Of a stretch of 49,314 bases of DNA, positions 8,749 through 17,181 are shown piece after piece. The notes under the pieces are model-generated. The model had not been told where the DNA came from, did no database searches, and was given only the letters and a program-made list of their open reading frames with translations. The stretch lies in assembly GCF_000159095.1 (NCBI RefSeq), contig NZ_GG666295.1, forward strand, positions 177,497 through 226,810, read 5' to 3'. Position numbers and translations under genes: made by a program. Numbering within the stretch: position 1 is the first letter of the stretch; every line of letters starts with the position of its first letter. Origin of the DNA: Anaerococcus tetradius ATCC 35098. Lineage in GTDB: Bacteria; Bacillota; Clostridia; Tissierellales; Peptoniphilaceae.

Positions 8749-9932
8749 TGATAGGGATAGGGATAGGGATAGATATAGTTAATATCAAAAAGTTCACAAG
8801 TAAATCTCATATAAATGAAATTTTTACCCAAAATGAAATATCCTATGCTAATTCAAAAAAAATACCTTCGCAAACTTTAGCTGGAATATTTGCTGCCAAG
8901 GAAGCTCTTGTAAAAGCTTACAGCTTAAATTTATCCTATATTGTAGCTAAAAGAATTGAAATAAAACATGAAGGAAATATTTTAAAAGCCTATTTAGATG
9001 GGAGATTTTTAACTAAAAGTATAAGCATAAGCCATGATTGCGATTATGCTGTCGCAATCTGCACTAAGGATACCCATATTTTAAATATTAACACAGATTT
9101 TATTAATGTTTTGCCAAAAAGAAGTAAGTCTAGCCATAAGGGTGATTATGGTAAGATTGCCTTTCTCGGCGGAAGTGATGGTATGGCAGGCTCTATTTAT
9201 TTAGCTTCATCAGCAGCCCTTAGGTCAGGAGCAGGACTTGTCTATGCTATAGTTCCAGATTCTATAAGTAATATTCTTCAAATTAAAGCTACAGAGCAAA
9301 TCATATTAAATTTAGAAAGTGAAAATATTGTTTATAATAAGTCAAATATAAATAAGATTAACTCTTATCTAATTGATAAGGATGTCTTAGTCATTGGTCC
9401 GGGTATGGGGCGTGATAGTACATTAAATTTTTTAATTAATAGCATATTCCTTAACTATGGTGGTAAAATACTTGTAGACGCAGATGGATTAAATGCTGTA
9501 AGTCTAAATCCAGAAATTTTAAAAAACCATGAAAAACTAGTACTAACCCCTCATTTAAAAGAGTTCTCAAGACTTAGCAAGCTTTCTATTGATGAAATAA
9601 AAGCTGACAGGGTAAATATAGCTAAAAATTTTGCAAAAAAATATAAGCTAATTTTAGTCCTAAAGTCAGAGGAAACTCTAGTAACAGATGGCAATCGAGT
9701 TTACATAAATAAAATTGGTAATCCTGGTATGGCAACTGCTGGAAGCGGAGATGTACTAAGTGGTGTTATAGCAGCCTTATTGCACAGATTAGATCCTTAT
9801 AAGGCATCATGCCTGGGTGTGTATTTGCATTCATTAGCAGGTGATCTAGCAAGAGATGAAATAGGCGAAGAATCATTGATAGCCTCAGATATTATAAAAT
9901 ACTTATCAAAAGCTATCAAGTTATTGAGGTAA
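8748..9932 (+). CDS. Fusion: holo-ACP synthase (AcpS) + ADP-dependent NAD(P)HX dehydratase (NnrD)
   Basis: One 394-aa reading frame joins two enzymes. Residues 1 to about 108 are AcpS, which puts the phosphopantetheine arm on acyl carrier protein: GIDIV with metal ligand D9, and FAAKEALVK with E52 and K56. Residues about 118-394 are NnrD, which repairs hydrated NAD(P)H using ADP: KGDYGK, VIGPGMGRD, VDADGLNAV, LTPHLKEF and the GSGDVLSG loop with catalytic D335. The NnrE epimerase half that normally precedes NnrD in YjeF/Nnr proteins is missing. No stop or frameshift separates the parts. The ATG overlaps the mtaD stop; alr follows after 2 nt. Confidence 0.92.
   Translation: MIGIGIGIDIVNIKKFTSKSHINEIFTQNEISYANSKKIPSQTLAGIFAAKEALVKAYSLNLSYIVAKRIEIKHEGNILKAYLDGRFLTKSISISHDCDYAVAICTKDTHILNINTDFINVLPKRSKSSHKGDYGKIAFLGGSDGMAGSIYLASSAALRSGAGLVYAIVPDSISNILQIKATEQIILNLESENIVYNKSNINKINSYLIDKDVLVIGPGMGRDSTLNFLINSIFLNYGGKILVDADGLNAVSLNPEILKNHEKLVLTPHLKEFSRLSKLSIDEIKADRVNIAKNFAKKYKLILVLKSEETLVTDGNRVYINKIGNPGMATAGSGDVLSGVIAALLHRLDPYKASCLGVYLHSLAGDLARDEIGEESLIASDIIKYLSKAIKLLR
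8751..8768 (+). repeat. Three tandem ATAGGG units at the 5' end of the acpS-nnrD frame
   Basis: ATAGGG occurs three times in a row immediately after the start codon, encoding Ile-Gly pairs (MIGIGIGID). Each unit is two codons, so gain or loss of a unit stays in frame and only changes the distance between the start and D9. Confidence 0.8.
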
Positions 9933-9934
9933 TT

Positions 9935-11056
9935 ATGTTCACAAATTATATCGAAGTAGATATAGACAAAATAATTAAAAATATTAATAATATTAAGAAG
10001 TCTATAGATGATAGTCCCATATGTGCCGTAATAAAGGCGAATGCTTATGGTCTAGGGGCTGTTCCTATAGCCAACTATATAGAAGAATACGTTTCATACT
10101 TTGCTGTAGCTTCATTTAATGAAGCAAAGGTATTGAGAGCTTCTAATATTAAAAAACCGATACTAATATTAGGTTATGTCAGCCCAGAAGAGGCGATATT
10201 ATCTAGCAAATATAATATTGAAATTCCAATTTATGATTTGGCCTACGCTAAACAAATAAATGATAAGTTGGATAGCAAATTAGATGTACATATAGCTTTA
10301 GATACTGGCCATGGAAGATTAGGTTTTAGGCCCTTCGAATTTGAAGATATTTTGAAATTAAAAGATCTCCAAAATTTGCATATAAAAGGAGCCTTTAGCC
10401 ACTTTTCGACTGCTGATGAAGAAGATATTGAATTTACTCAAAGGCAAAATAAAATCTTTAATGGATTTAAGAAAGATTTAGGAAGAGAATTTGATATAGA
10501 AAATTTTCATATAGCAAATTCTGCTGCAACTATTTTTCACAATATAAAGGGCGATATGCAAAGAATCGGAATTTCCTTATATGGGATTTATCCATCAGAA
10601 TACTTACTTGAAAGAAAAGATGTCGAATTATCCAAAGCCTTTAGTATAAAATCTGTAGTTTCCTTCGTAAAAAACATAGAAAAGGGAACATCTTTAAGCT
10701 ATGGGAGAAGCTTTATAGCTGATAAGGATATGAAGATAGCAACTATTTCAATTGGCTATGCTGATGGCTTTTTTAGGGCCTTCTCTAATAAAGGTGAAGT
10801 TCTTATTAATGGAAAAATTGCTAAAGTATGTGGCAGGGTCTGCATGGATCAAATAATGGTTGATGTAAGTAATATAGATGTTAATATAGGAGATGAGGTC
10901 GAGATATATCCGGACCTATATAAAGAAGCTAATAAAATTGGAACTATCCCTTACGAATTGATGACTGCACTTTCATTAAGGGTTATAAGGGTATATAAGA
11001 AAGATGGAAAAGTTGTAAAAACAGAAAATTATTTAGGAGAAATATATGAAGATTAA
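9935..11056 (+). CDS. alr: Alanine racemase
   Basis: PLP enzyme interconverting L- and D-alanine for peptidoglycan. The PLP lysine is K34 in VIKANAYGLG. The second catalytic base is Y256 in SLSYGRSF, equivalent to Y265 of the Geobacillus enzyme. GYADGFF and the CMDQIMVD box (Met-Asp pair) are also in place. It has an N-terminal TIM barrel and a C-terminal beta domain; length 373 aa. It starts 2 nt after the acpS-nnrD fusion and overlaps mazF by 11 nt, the alr-mazF linkage being common in Firmicutes. Confidence 0.96.
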   Translation: MFTNYIEVDIDKIIKNINNIKKSIDDSPICAVIKANAYGLGAVPIANYIEEYVSYFAVASFNEAKVLRASNIKKPILILGYVSPEEAILSSKYNIEIPIYDLAYAKQINDKLDSKLDVHIALDTGHGRLGFRPFEFEDILKLKDLQNLHIKGAFSHFSTADEEDIEFTQRQNKIFNGFKKDLGREFDIENFHIANSAATIFHNIKGDMQRIGISLYGIYPSEYLLERKDVELSKAFSIKSVVSFVKNIEKGTSLSYGRSFIADKDMKIATISIGYADGFFRAFSNKGEVLINGKIAKVCGRVCMDQIMVDVSNIDVNIGDEVEIYPDLYKEANKIGTIPYELMTALSLRVIRVYKKDGKVVKTENYLGEIYED

Positions 11057-11396
11057 AAGGGGAGATTTATTTTATGCTGATTTATCTCCCGTTGTTGGAA
11101 GTGAACAAGGAGGGGTAAGACCTGTAATAATTGTCCAAAACAACGTGGGTAATAAGTACTCGCCAACTATTATTGTAGCACCTGTTACAAGCCAACTAAA
11201 TAAGGCAAAACTTCCTACTCATGTTAAGCTAAAGGGCAATGAATTCGGTCTTCCAAAAAACAGTGTTGCATTAATGGAACAATTGAGAACAATTGATAAA
11301 AAAAGATTGAGAGAAAAAATAGGTAGCTTTAATCATGATATAATGCTTAAAATTGATGAGGCAATGGCTATCTCATTGGATTTAATAAATATCTAA
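11046..11396 (+). CDS. mazF: MazF/EndoA-type mRNA interferase toxin
   Basis: Sequence-specific endoribonuclease of the MazF/PemK fold. The N-terminal MKIKRGDLFYADL strand, the RPVIIVQN strand and VAPVTSQ are typical, and the catalytic residues R25 and T48 sit at the Bacillus EndoA positions as I remember them. Length 116 aa, the normal size, so it is probably intact. Its start lies inside the last codons of alr. In Bacillus an antitoxin gene (ndoAI) separates alr from the toxin gene; here there is no room for one. The cleavage motif cannot be predicted from sequence. A hairpin terminator follows. Confidence 0.93.
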   Translation: MKIKRGDLFYADLSPVVGSEQGGVRPVIIVQNNVGNKYSPTIIVAPVTSQLNKAKLPTHVKLKGNEFGLPKNSVALMEQLRTIDKKRLREKIGSFNHDIMLKIDEAMAISLDLINI

Positions 11397-11413
11397 TCTT
11401 AAATCCATACATA

Positions 11414-11448
11414 AGAAAGGACTTTTAGAAATTCTAAAAGTCCTTTCT
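11414..11448. terminator. Shared terminator hairpin between convergent mazF and murC
   Basis: A perfect 15-bp stem, AGAAAGGACTTTTAG (11414-11428) and CTAAAAGTCCTTTCT (11434-11448), with a 5-nt loop, sits 17 nt after mazF and 11 nt after the murC stop. The T-rich bases lie inside the arms rather than in a clean tail, so strength is uncertain, but position and symmetry fit a bidirectional terminator. Confidence 0.65.
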
Positions 11449-11459
11449 ATTGGATGATT

Positions 11460-12845
11460 TTAACCCTCTACAATCATTCTAGCAAGAAGGTCTGGATTTC
11501 CACAACCTGTGGTTAGTACCAAATCATCTTTTTTGATAATCTTTTCTATATAATCTTTACATTCTTCAAACTGAGATATGTATTTAGCGTTGATTCCCTT
11601 TTTTACTAAAGCATCAACTACATCTTTTGAATGAATAGTTGGATCGAATTTTTCTCTTGCTGCATAGATATCAGTAACAATAACTTCATCGCATGAATCA
11701 AAACAATTTAAAAATTCGTTAAACAAAGTTTTTGTTCTACTATATGTATGAGGTTGCCATACACAAATAAGTCTTCCTTTTGTATGCTCAGCCAAGGCAT
11801 CCACGGTTACTTTTATTTCAGATGGGTGATGACCATAATCAGTCATTATTGTAGCATCACTAACATGACCTATAACCTGCATCCTCCTGTCGAGGCCTGT
11901 ATATTTTACAATATTTTCTTTAATAGTTTTAATGCTGATGCCATTTTCATAAGTTGCTATTATTGATGCCATAGCATTATTTATATTATGTCTTCCAATC
12001 ACACCAAGCTTAAAATGTTCGATACTTCCATTTGCGAATTTTAAATCAAATTCTGGGTGTCCATCATTATCAAATTGAATATTAAAAGCATTGTAATCAG
12101 CTTCTTCGTTATCTTGAGCGTAAGTTATTAATCTACCCTTAACTGAATCAAAAATTAACCTATTATTATCTTCATTTAGATTAGTTATAGTCATAGAATT
12201 TTCGTCTTGATTAGATAGATATTCTTTGAAAGTATTAACAATGTCTTCTAGGTCCTTATAATAATCTAAGTGATCTTCATCAATATTTAAGACTATAAGT
12301 GTTTGTGGATAGTAATATCTTATATTTCCCTTATATTCGCATGCTTCTGTTACAAGATACTCTTCGCTTCCAACCCTTACATTTCCCTTCATCTCTTCAA
12401 GCTCTCCACCAAGAAGGATAGTTGCATCTTTGTCAGAGTGCATTAATATTTTTGAAATCATTGAAGTCGTTGTTGATTTTCCATGCGAACCGGAAACAGC
12501 TATGGAGTTTTTGTAATTTCTCATCAAAGCACCTAAAAATACGCCCCTTGTTACTACTGGTACCGAAAGTTTTTTTGCTGCTATCAATTCTTCATTATCA
12601 TCCAATATAGCATCTGTATAAACTACAAGATCTGGGTTTTTAATATTTTCTTTTTTTTGACCTATAAAAATTTCAATTCCTAAATCTCTAAGGTGATTTA
12701 TTATTTTGCTATCAGATCTATCAGACCCTGAAACTTCATAACCCTTAGCGTGTAATAATTGAGCAAGTCCGCTCATCGAAATTCCACCTATACCAATGAA
12801 GTGAACGTATTTATAATCATGGTTATTTAAATTAAATTCGAACAT
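11460..12845 (-). CDS. murC: UDP-N-acetylmuramate--L-alanine ligase
   Basis: Adds the first amino acid (L-Ala) to UDP-MurNAc in cytoplasmic wall synthesis. The N-terminal Rossmann box GIGGISMSG (about 18-26) binds the UDP-sugar. The ATP loop is SGSHGKST at 118-125 (K123). The central domain carries the Mur ligase NIDEDHLDYY pattern, and the C-terminal domain has GLDRRMQ and DYGHHPSE. Length 461 aa. SD AAGGAG lies 5 nt before the ATG (12851-12856). It is transcribed alone, divergent from rpiB, and converges on mazF, whose neighbour alr serves the same pathway. Confidence 0.97.
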   Translation of the reverse strand: MFEFNLNNHDYKYVHFIGIGGISMSGLAQLLHAKGYEVSGSDRSDSKIINHLRDLGIEIFIGQKKENIKNPDLVVYTDAILDDNEELIAAKKLSVPVVTRGVFLGALMRNYKNSIAVSGSHGKSTTTSMISKILMHSDKDATILLGGELEEMKGNVRVGSEEYLVTEACEYKGNIRYYYPQTLIVLNIDEDHLDYYKDLEDIVNTFKEYLSNQDENSMTITNLNEDNNRLIFDSVKGRLITYAQDNEEADYNAFNIQFDNDGHPEFDLKFANGSIEHFKLGVIGRHNINNAMASIIATYENGISIKTIKENIVKYTGLDRRMQVIGHVSDATIMTDYGHHPSEIKVTVDALAEHTKGRLICVWQPHTYSRTKTLFNEFLNCFDSCDEVIVTDIYAAREKFDPTIHSKDVVDALVKKGINAKYISQFEECKDYIEKIIKKDDLVLTTGCGNPDLLARMIVEG

Positions 12846-12887
12846 ATAATCTCCTTAAGTGTAAAACTAAACTTTATGCGTAGTTTT

Positions 12888-12896
12888 ATTATACCA
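12888..12896 (-). promoter_or_regulatory. murC promoter (extended -10)
   Basis: Read on the minus strand, TGG-TATAAT occupies 12896-12888, about 45 nt before the murC ATG; no convincing -35 box is seen. An 8-bp inverted repeat (TAAAACTA at 12862-12869, TAGTTTTA at 12881-12888) spans the expected transcript start and could be an operator or a 5'-end hairpin. Confidence 0.55.
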
Positions 12897-12933
12897 TATT
12901 TATTAGAGTAAATATATCAAGTGAAATTACTTA

Positions 12934-12961
12934 TTGATTAGAAGATTGCTAAAAGTATATT
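12934..12961 (+). promoter_or_regulatory. rpiB promoter
   Basis: TTGATT (12934-12939), a 16-nt spacer and TATATT (12956-12961) form a fair sigma-A promoter. GGAGGAG (12968-12974) follows as a strong ribosome binding site, leaving a very short leader before the ATG at 12980. Confidence 0.5.
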
Positions 12962-12979
12962 AATGATGGAGGAGTAATT

Positions 12980-13420
12980 ATGAGATATGTAATTGGTAAT
13001 GATCACGGCGGACTTGATTTAGTAGAAGTTGTTAAAGATGAACTTGAAAAATTAGGTCATGAAGTCGATCATGTAGGAGCTTTTGATAATAAATCAGTAG
13101 ACTATAGTGATTTTGCAAAAAAAGCTTGTGATAAAATAATAGAGGAAAAAGCTGACTTTGCTATCTTGATTTGTGGTACTGGTCTTGGTATGAGCCTATC
13201 ATCTAATAAAATCAAGGGGATTAGGGCTGCTTGTGTTTCCGAAAGCTATTCTGCAAGAATGAGCAGGGCCCATAACGACGCTAATGTATTATGCATAGGA
13301 GCAAGGGTTATAGGAAGTGAAACTTGTAGAATGATTATAGATGAATTTGTAAAAACAAAGTTTGAAGGTGGTAGGCACCAAAGAAGAGTAGATAAGATTA
13401 TGGAGCTTGAAAGAATATAA
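12980..13420 (+). CDS. rpiB: Ribose-5-phosphate isomerase B
   Basis: Interconverts ribose-5-phosphate and ribulose-5-phosphate in the non-oxidative pentose phosphate pathway. The RpiB/LacAB fold is clear: IGNDHGG near the N-terminus for phosphate binding, the catalytic cysteine C65 in LICGTGLGM, and H98 in RAHNDANV, the latter two one residue off the E. coli C66/H99 as I recall it. Length 146 aa. LacA/LacB subunits are related, but the CGTG box and the absence of a partner favour RpiB. Next to deoD and near prs, it fits a ribose-phosphate and nucleoside salvage neighbourhood. Confidence 0.93.
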   Translation: MRYVIGNDHGGLDLVEVVKDELEKLGHEVDHVGAFDNKSVDYSDFAKKACDKIIEEKADFAILICGTGLGMSLSSNKIKGIRAACVSESYSARMSRAHNDANVLCIGARVIGSETCRMIIDEFVKTKFEGGRHQRRVDKIMELERI

Positions 13421-13451
13421 AAGTTTTTCTGTTTTAAAAATTAATAAAGAA

Positions 13452-13460
13452 TGATATCAT
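13452..13460 (+). promoter_or_regulatory. Possible deoD promoter (extended -10)
   Basis: TGA-TATCAT (13452-13460) is an extended -10 match, 31 nt before the TTG start of deoD. The same bases form the 10-bp palindrome ATGATATCAT (13451-13460). The upstream -35 region (about 13432-13437) is a poor match. Confidence 0.4.
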
Positions 13461-13491
13461 ATAAGTAATAATATGTATAAAGGAGATAAGT

Positions 13492-14205
13492 TTGAGTATA
13501 CCTACACCACACATTTCAGCCACAAGTGCTGATCAAATTGCAAAAACAGTATTAATGCCGGGTGATCCCCTTAGAGCTAAGTATATAGCCGAAAATTTTC
13601 TAACTGATGTTAGTCAATTCAATGATACTAGGGGAATGCTTGGATTTACAGGCCTATACAAGGGCAAGAGAGTATCAGTCATGGGAAGTGGAATGGGAAT
13701 TCCATCTTCAATGATCTATTTTAATGAATTATTCGAATTTTATGATGTTGATACGATCATCAGAATAGGTACTGCAGGATCAATGCAAAAAGACGTTAAA
13801 CTTCACGATATCGTAATAGCATCTTCTGCTTGTTCTGAATCTTCAATCAACGACAATCTTTTTGGAAATATACATTTTTCACCTACACCAGATTTCGATT
13901 TAATGATAAAGGCTTATGAAAAATCAAAAGAGCTTTCCTATACAACTCACTGTGGACAAGTTCATTCATCTGATCAATTTTATAATGATATGCCAAAGGA
14001 AGTATTTGAAAACTTACAAAAATATGGAGTTTTGTGCGTAGAAATGGAATCATATGGTTTATTTATGGCTGCTAGAAAGCACGGCAAGAAGGGATTGGCT
14101 ATATTTACTATAAGCGATTCACTAATAGAAAATGTTGCTGATAGTGCAGAAGCTAGACAAACATCTTATACTAATATGATGAATTTAGCCCTTGAGATAG
14201 CTTAG
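13492..14205 (+). CDS. deoD: Purine nucleoside phosphorylase, DeoD type
   Basis: Hexameric (high-molecular-mass) phosphorylase splitting purine nucleosides into base and (deoxy)ribose-1-phosphate. TPHISA at the N-terminus holds the phosphate- and ribose-site histidine; MPGDPLRAKYIAE, VMGSGMGIPS and RIGTAGS are family signatures. VEMES (183-187) binds the ribose, and the purine-site aspartate is D209, in ISDSL rather than the usual SDH. The start is TTG, chosen because AAGGAGA lies 5 nt upstream and the N-terminus aligns with E. coli PNP. Length 237 aa. It follows rpiB and is 8 nt from glmU. Confidence 0.94.
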   Translation: MSIPTPHISATSADQIAKTVLMPGDPLRAKYIAENFLTDVSQFNDTRGMLGFTGLYKGKRVSVMGSGMGIPSSMIYFNELFEFYDVDTIIRIGTAGSMQKDVKLHDIVIASSACSESSINDNLFGNIHFSPTPDFDLMIKAYEKSKELSYTTHCGQVHSSDQFYNDMPKEVFENLQKYGVLCVEMESYGLFMAARKHGKKGLAIFTISDSLIENVADSAEARQTSYTNMMNLALEIA

Positions 14206-14213
14206 GAATAAAG

Positions 14214-15608
14214 ATGATAAAAGTAATTATAATGGCAGCTGGTGAAGGAACAAGGATGAAATCAAATACATCTAAGGTACTTCACAAAATTTTAAATAGA
14301 GAAATCATTAGATACGTTTATGATAATAGTAAAATAGATAATTCTGAAACCATAATTATATCTGGTAAAAATAAGGATAAACTTAGTGAATTATTTCCTG
14401 ATATAAAAATTATCGAACAAAAAATTGGCGACGAATTTCCCTATGGAACTGGCTATGCTGTATCTTTAGCCAAGGATTACATAGATGATAATGATGATGT
14501 CTTAGTATTAAATGGTGATATTCCTTTAATTAGCAAAGAGGCTCTTGAGGAGTTTATAGAAAATCATACTAAAAATAATAATAGTGTTTCAGTTTTATCA
14601 ACAATTATTGATAATCCGACTGGCTACGGAAGAATTATTAGAGATAAAGATGATAATTTCTTACAGATTACCGAGCATAGGGACTTAAAGGAAAATCAAT
14701 TAGCTATAAATGAAGTTAATACAGGTATTTATGCTTTTAAGGGCTTTGACCTTAAAGAATCTTTGGCTAAATTAGATACTAATAACGATCAAAACGAATT
14801 ATATCTTACTGATTGCGTGGAAATTTTAACTAGAGAAAATAAAAAAGCCATGGCCTTTGCTAATGAAGATTGTGATTTGTTCTATGGAATTAATAATAAA
14901 AAAGAACTTGCTGAAGCTAGTAAAATCCTAAGAAAAAGAATTAACGAAGAGTATATGATTAATGGCGTAATAATTGAAACTCCTGAGATAGTAAGCATAG
15001 AACCAGGTGTCAAAATCGGAGAAGACACAATTATTTCAGGTAACGTTAAAATTTTAGGATCTAGCATTATAGGTTCCAATTGTACAATTGAAGGCTCTAG
15101 TAAAATTGTGGATTCTATAATTCATGATAATGTTAGAATTGACAACTCCCTTATAGAAAAATCCGAGATGGAAGATTCTAGTAATATAGGCCCTTACTCA
15201 CATCTAAGACCAAATGCTAAGCTTGGCAAAAATGTCCATATAGGTAATTTTGTAGAAGTTAAAAATGCAAGTCTAGGAGAGGGATGTAAGGCAGGTCATT
15301 TAGCTTATATAGGGGATTGTGATCTGGGAGAAAATATAAATATTGGTTGCGGCGTGATTTTTGTCAACTATGATGGTAAATTTAAACATAGGTCTGTAGT
15401 TGGAGATAATGCTTTTATTGGATCAAACTCTAATATAGTAGCACCAGTTAATATTGCTCGTGAAGCCTATGTAGCAGCTGGATCAACAATAACAAGGGAT
15501 ATTGATAAGGGAGAATTATCAATAGAGCGTGCTGAGCAAAAGAACATCGCAGGCTATGTAGAAAAAAAGAAAAAAAGAGATTTGGAAAAATTAAAGGAGA
15601 AGAAATGA
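14214..15608 (+). CDS. glmU: Bifunctional GlmU: GlcNAc-1-P uridyltransferase / GlcN-1-P acetyltransferase
   Basis: Makes UDP-GlcNAc, the common precursor of peptidoglycan and wall polymers. The N-terminal pyrophosphorylase domain has AAGEGTRMKS and K21 for UTP binding. The C-terminal half is a left-handed beta helix of hexapeptide repeats ending in AGHLAYIGD with catalytic H362, one residue from the E. coli H363. A Lys/Glu-rich tail closes the 464-aa protein. The stop overlaps the prs start by 4 nt (ATGA). The glmU-prs-pth-mfd order is conserved in Firmicutes. Confidence 0.97.
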   Translation: MIKVIIMAAGEGTRMKSNTSKVLHKILNREIIRYVYDNSKIDNSETIIISGKNKDKLSELFPDIKIIEQKIGDEFPYGTGYAVSLAKDYIDDNDDVLVLNGDIPLISKEALEEFIENHTKNNNSVSVLSTIIDNPTGYGRIIRDKDDNFLQITEHRDLKENQLAINEVNTGIYAFKGFDLKESLAKLDTNNDQNELYLTDCVEILTRENKKAMAFANEDCDLFYGINNKKELAEASKILRKRINEEYMINGVIIETPEIVSIEPGVKIGEDTIISGNVKILGSSIIGSNCTIEGSSKIVDSIIHDNVRIDNSLIEKSEMEDSSNIGPYSHLRPNAKLGKNVHIGNFVEVKNASLGEGCKAGHLAYIGDCDLGENINIGCGVIFVNYDGKFKHRSVVGDNAFIGSNSNIVAPVNIAREAYVAAGSTITRDIDKGELSIERAEQKNIAGYVEKKKKRDLEKLKEKK

Positions 15609-16594
15609 CATCTAAGTGCAATCAAGGCTCTTATATTCAAAGAGGAGAATTAAAACTTTTAAGTGGAAACTCAAATGTTGCATTAGCTAAAAGTGTTGCT
15701 GAATATCTTGGTATTGAACTAACCAAGGCTGATATAGAAAAGTTTAAAGATGGTGAAATATCTATAAAACTCAATGAATCTATCAGAGGTAAGGATGTAT
15801 ATATAATGCAACCTACATCCAATCCAACCAATGATAATTTGATGGAATTATTAATCATGATAGATGCTTGTAGAAGAGCTTCTGCAGGTTACGTGAATGC
15901 AATAGTTCCTTACTATGGTTATGCTAGACAAGACAGAAAGACAAGAGGACGTGAACCTATAACTGCAAAACTTGTTGCTAATTTATTAACAGTAGCGGGA
16001 GCTGACAGGGTAATAACAATGGATTTACACGCCGGACAAATCCAAGGATATTTTGATATACCAGTAGATCATTTTTCAGCTATAAGATTACTATCAACAC
16101 ATTTTAAAGATATAGCTTATGATAAACCAGATGAATTTGTAGTAGTAAGCCCTGACTTAGGTGGTGTAAGAAGAGCTAGAGAGTTTGCTGATTACCTAAA
16201 GCTACCTATAGCTATTATCGAAAAAAGAAGACCAAAACCAAATGTATCTGAAGTTATGTCTGTAATAGGTGATTTCAAGGGTAAACATGCTATTATCGTT
16301 GATGATATGATTGATACTGCTGGAACTATTACCAATGCAGGTGATTTCTTGATTAATAGCGGAGCAAAAGATGTTTATCTAGTAGCTACCCACGGTGTAT
16401 TTAGTGGTGATGCAATTCAAAAGATTAATAAATCAAATGTTAAAGAAGTAATTATCACTGATACAATTGCTCTAAGTGAAGAAAAGAGAATTCCAAAAAT
16501 CACTCAAATGTCTATAGCTCCACTTCTATCTGAAGCCATTCATAGAATTAATACTTACGAGTCAATAAGCGGTCTCTTTGTGGATGGTAGATAA
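15605..16594 (+). CDS. prs: Ribose-phosphate pyrophosphokinase (PRPP synthetase)
   Basis: Makes PRPP from ribose-5-phosphate and ATP for nucleotide, His, Trp and NAD synthesis. The class I signature is complete: the YGYARQDRK flexible loop, DLHAGQIQGYFD, VVSPDLGGVRRAR and the PRPP-binding loop VDDMIDTAGT around D233-D234. At 329 aa it carries about ten extra N-terminal residues (MTSKCNQGSY) compared with common homologues; a later start is not obvious because the ATGA overlap with glmU favours this one. It overlaps pth by 1 nt. Its substrate links it to rpiB nearby. Confidence 0.97.
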   Translation: MTSKCNQGSYIQRGELKLLSGNSNVALAKSVAEYLGIELTKADIEKFKDGEISIKLNESIRGKDVYIMQPTSNPTNDNLMELLIMIDACRRASAGYVNAIVPYYGYARQDRKTRGREPITAKLVANLLTVAGADRVITMDLHAGQIQGYFDIPVDHFSAIRLLSTHFKDIAYDKPDEFVVVSPDLGGVRRAREFADYLKLPIAIIEKRRPKPNVSEVMSVIGDFKGKHAIIVDDMIDTAGTITNAGDFLINSGAKDVYLVATHGVFSGDAIQKINKSNVKEVIITDTIALSEEKRIPKITQMSIAPLLSEAIHRINTYESISGLFVDGR

Positions 16595-17181
16595 TGTATT
16601 ATATCGTAGGATTAGGCAATCCTGGATTACAATATGAAAATACTAGACATAATGTAGGTTTCTTGACTATCGACTATCTAGCAAGAAAGCACAATATTGA
16701 TGTTAAAAAACTAAAATTTAAATCTCTTTATGGCCAGGGAATGATTTCTGGCCATAAAGTTATGCTAATAAAGCCACAAACATACATGAATAGTTCAGGA
16801 GAAGCAGTAAGGGAATTAAAAAGTTTCTATAAGTTCGATACAGATAAACTTATAGTTATTTATGATGATATTGATATAGATTTTGGAAGTATTAGAATTA
16901 GAAAAAAAGGATCTGCTGGTACCCATAATGGTATGAAATCAATTATCTATCAAATCCAAGATGATAATTTCCCAAGAATTAAGCTTGCTGTTGGTAAAAA
17001 ACCTTCTTACATGGATTTAGCTAATTTTGTACTTAGTGGTTTTACTGAAAAGGAAGCTGAAATAATTAGACAAGAGATTAGTCTTGCAAGTTGTGCAATA
17101 GAGACAATTATTGGCGATAGTATAGACAAGGCTATGAACAACTCTAATTCCATAAGGCTAGTGGATGAAAGTAATGAATGA
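16594..17181 (+). CDS. pth: Peptidyl-tRNA hydrolase
   Basis: Releases tRNA from peptidyl-tRNA dropped by stalled ribosomes. The catalytic H19 in NTRHNVGF and supporting residues N9, N66 (KPQTYMNSSG) and D91 (YDDIDIDFG) match E. coli N10, H20, N68 and D93 with a 1-2 residue shift. Length 195 aa. It starts in the prs stop (TAATG) and its end overlaps the mfd start by 17 nt. Confidence 0.97.
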   Translation: MYYIVGLGNPGLQYENTRHNVGFLTIDYLARKHNIDVKKLKFKSLYGQGMISGHKVMLIKPQTYMNSSGEAVRELKSFYKFDTDKLIVIYDDIDIDFGSIRIRKKGSAGTHNGMKSIIYQIQDDNFPRIKLAVGKKPSYMDLANFVLSGFTEKEAEIIRQEISLASCAIETIIGDSIDKAMNNSNSIRLVDESNE

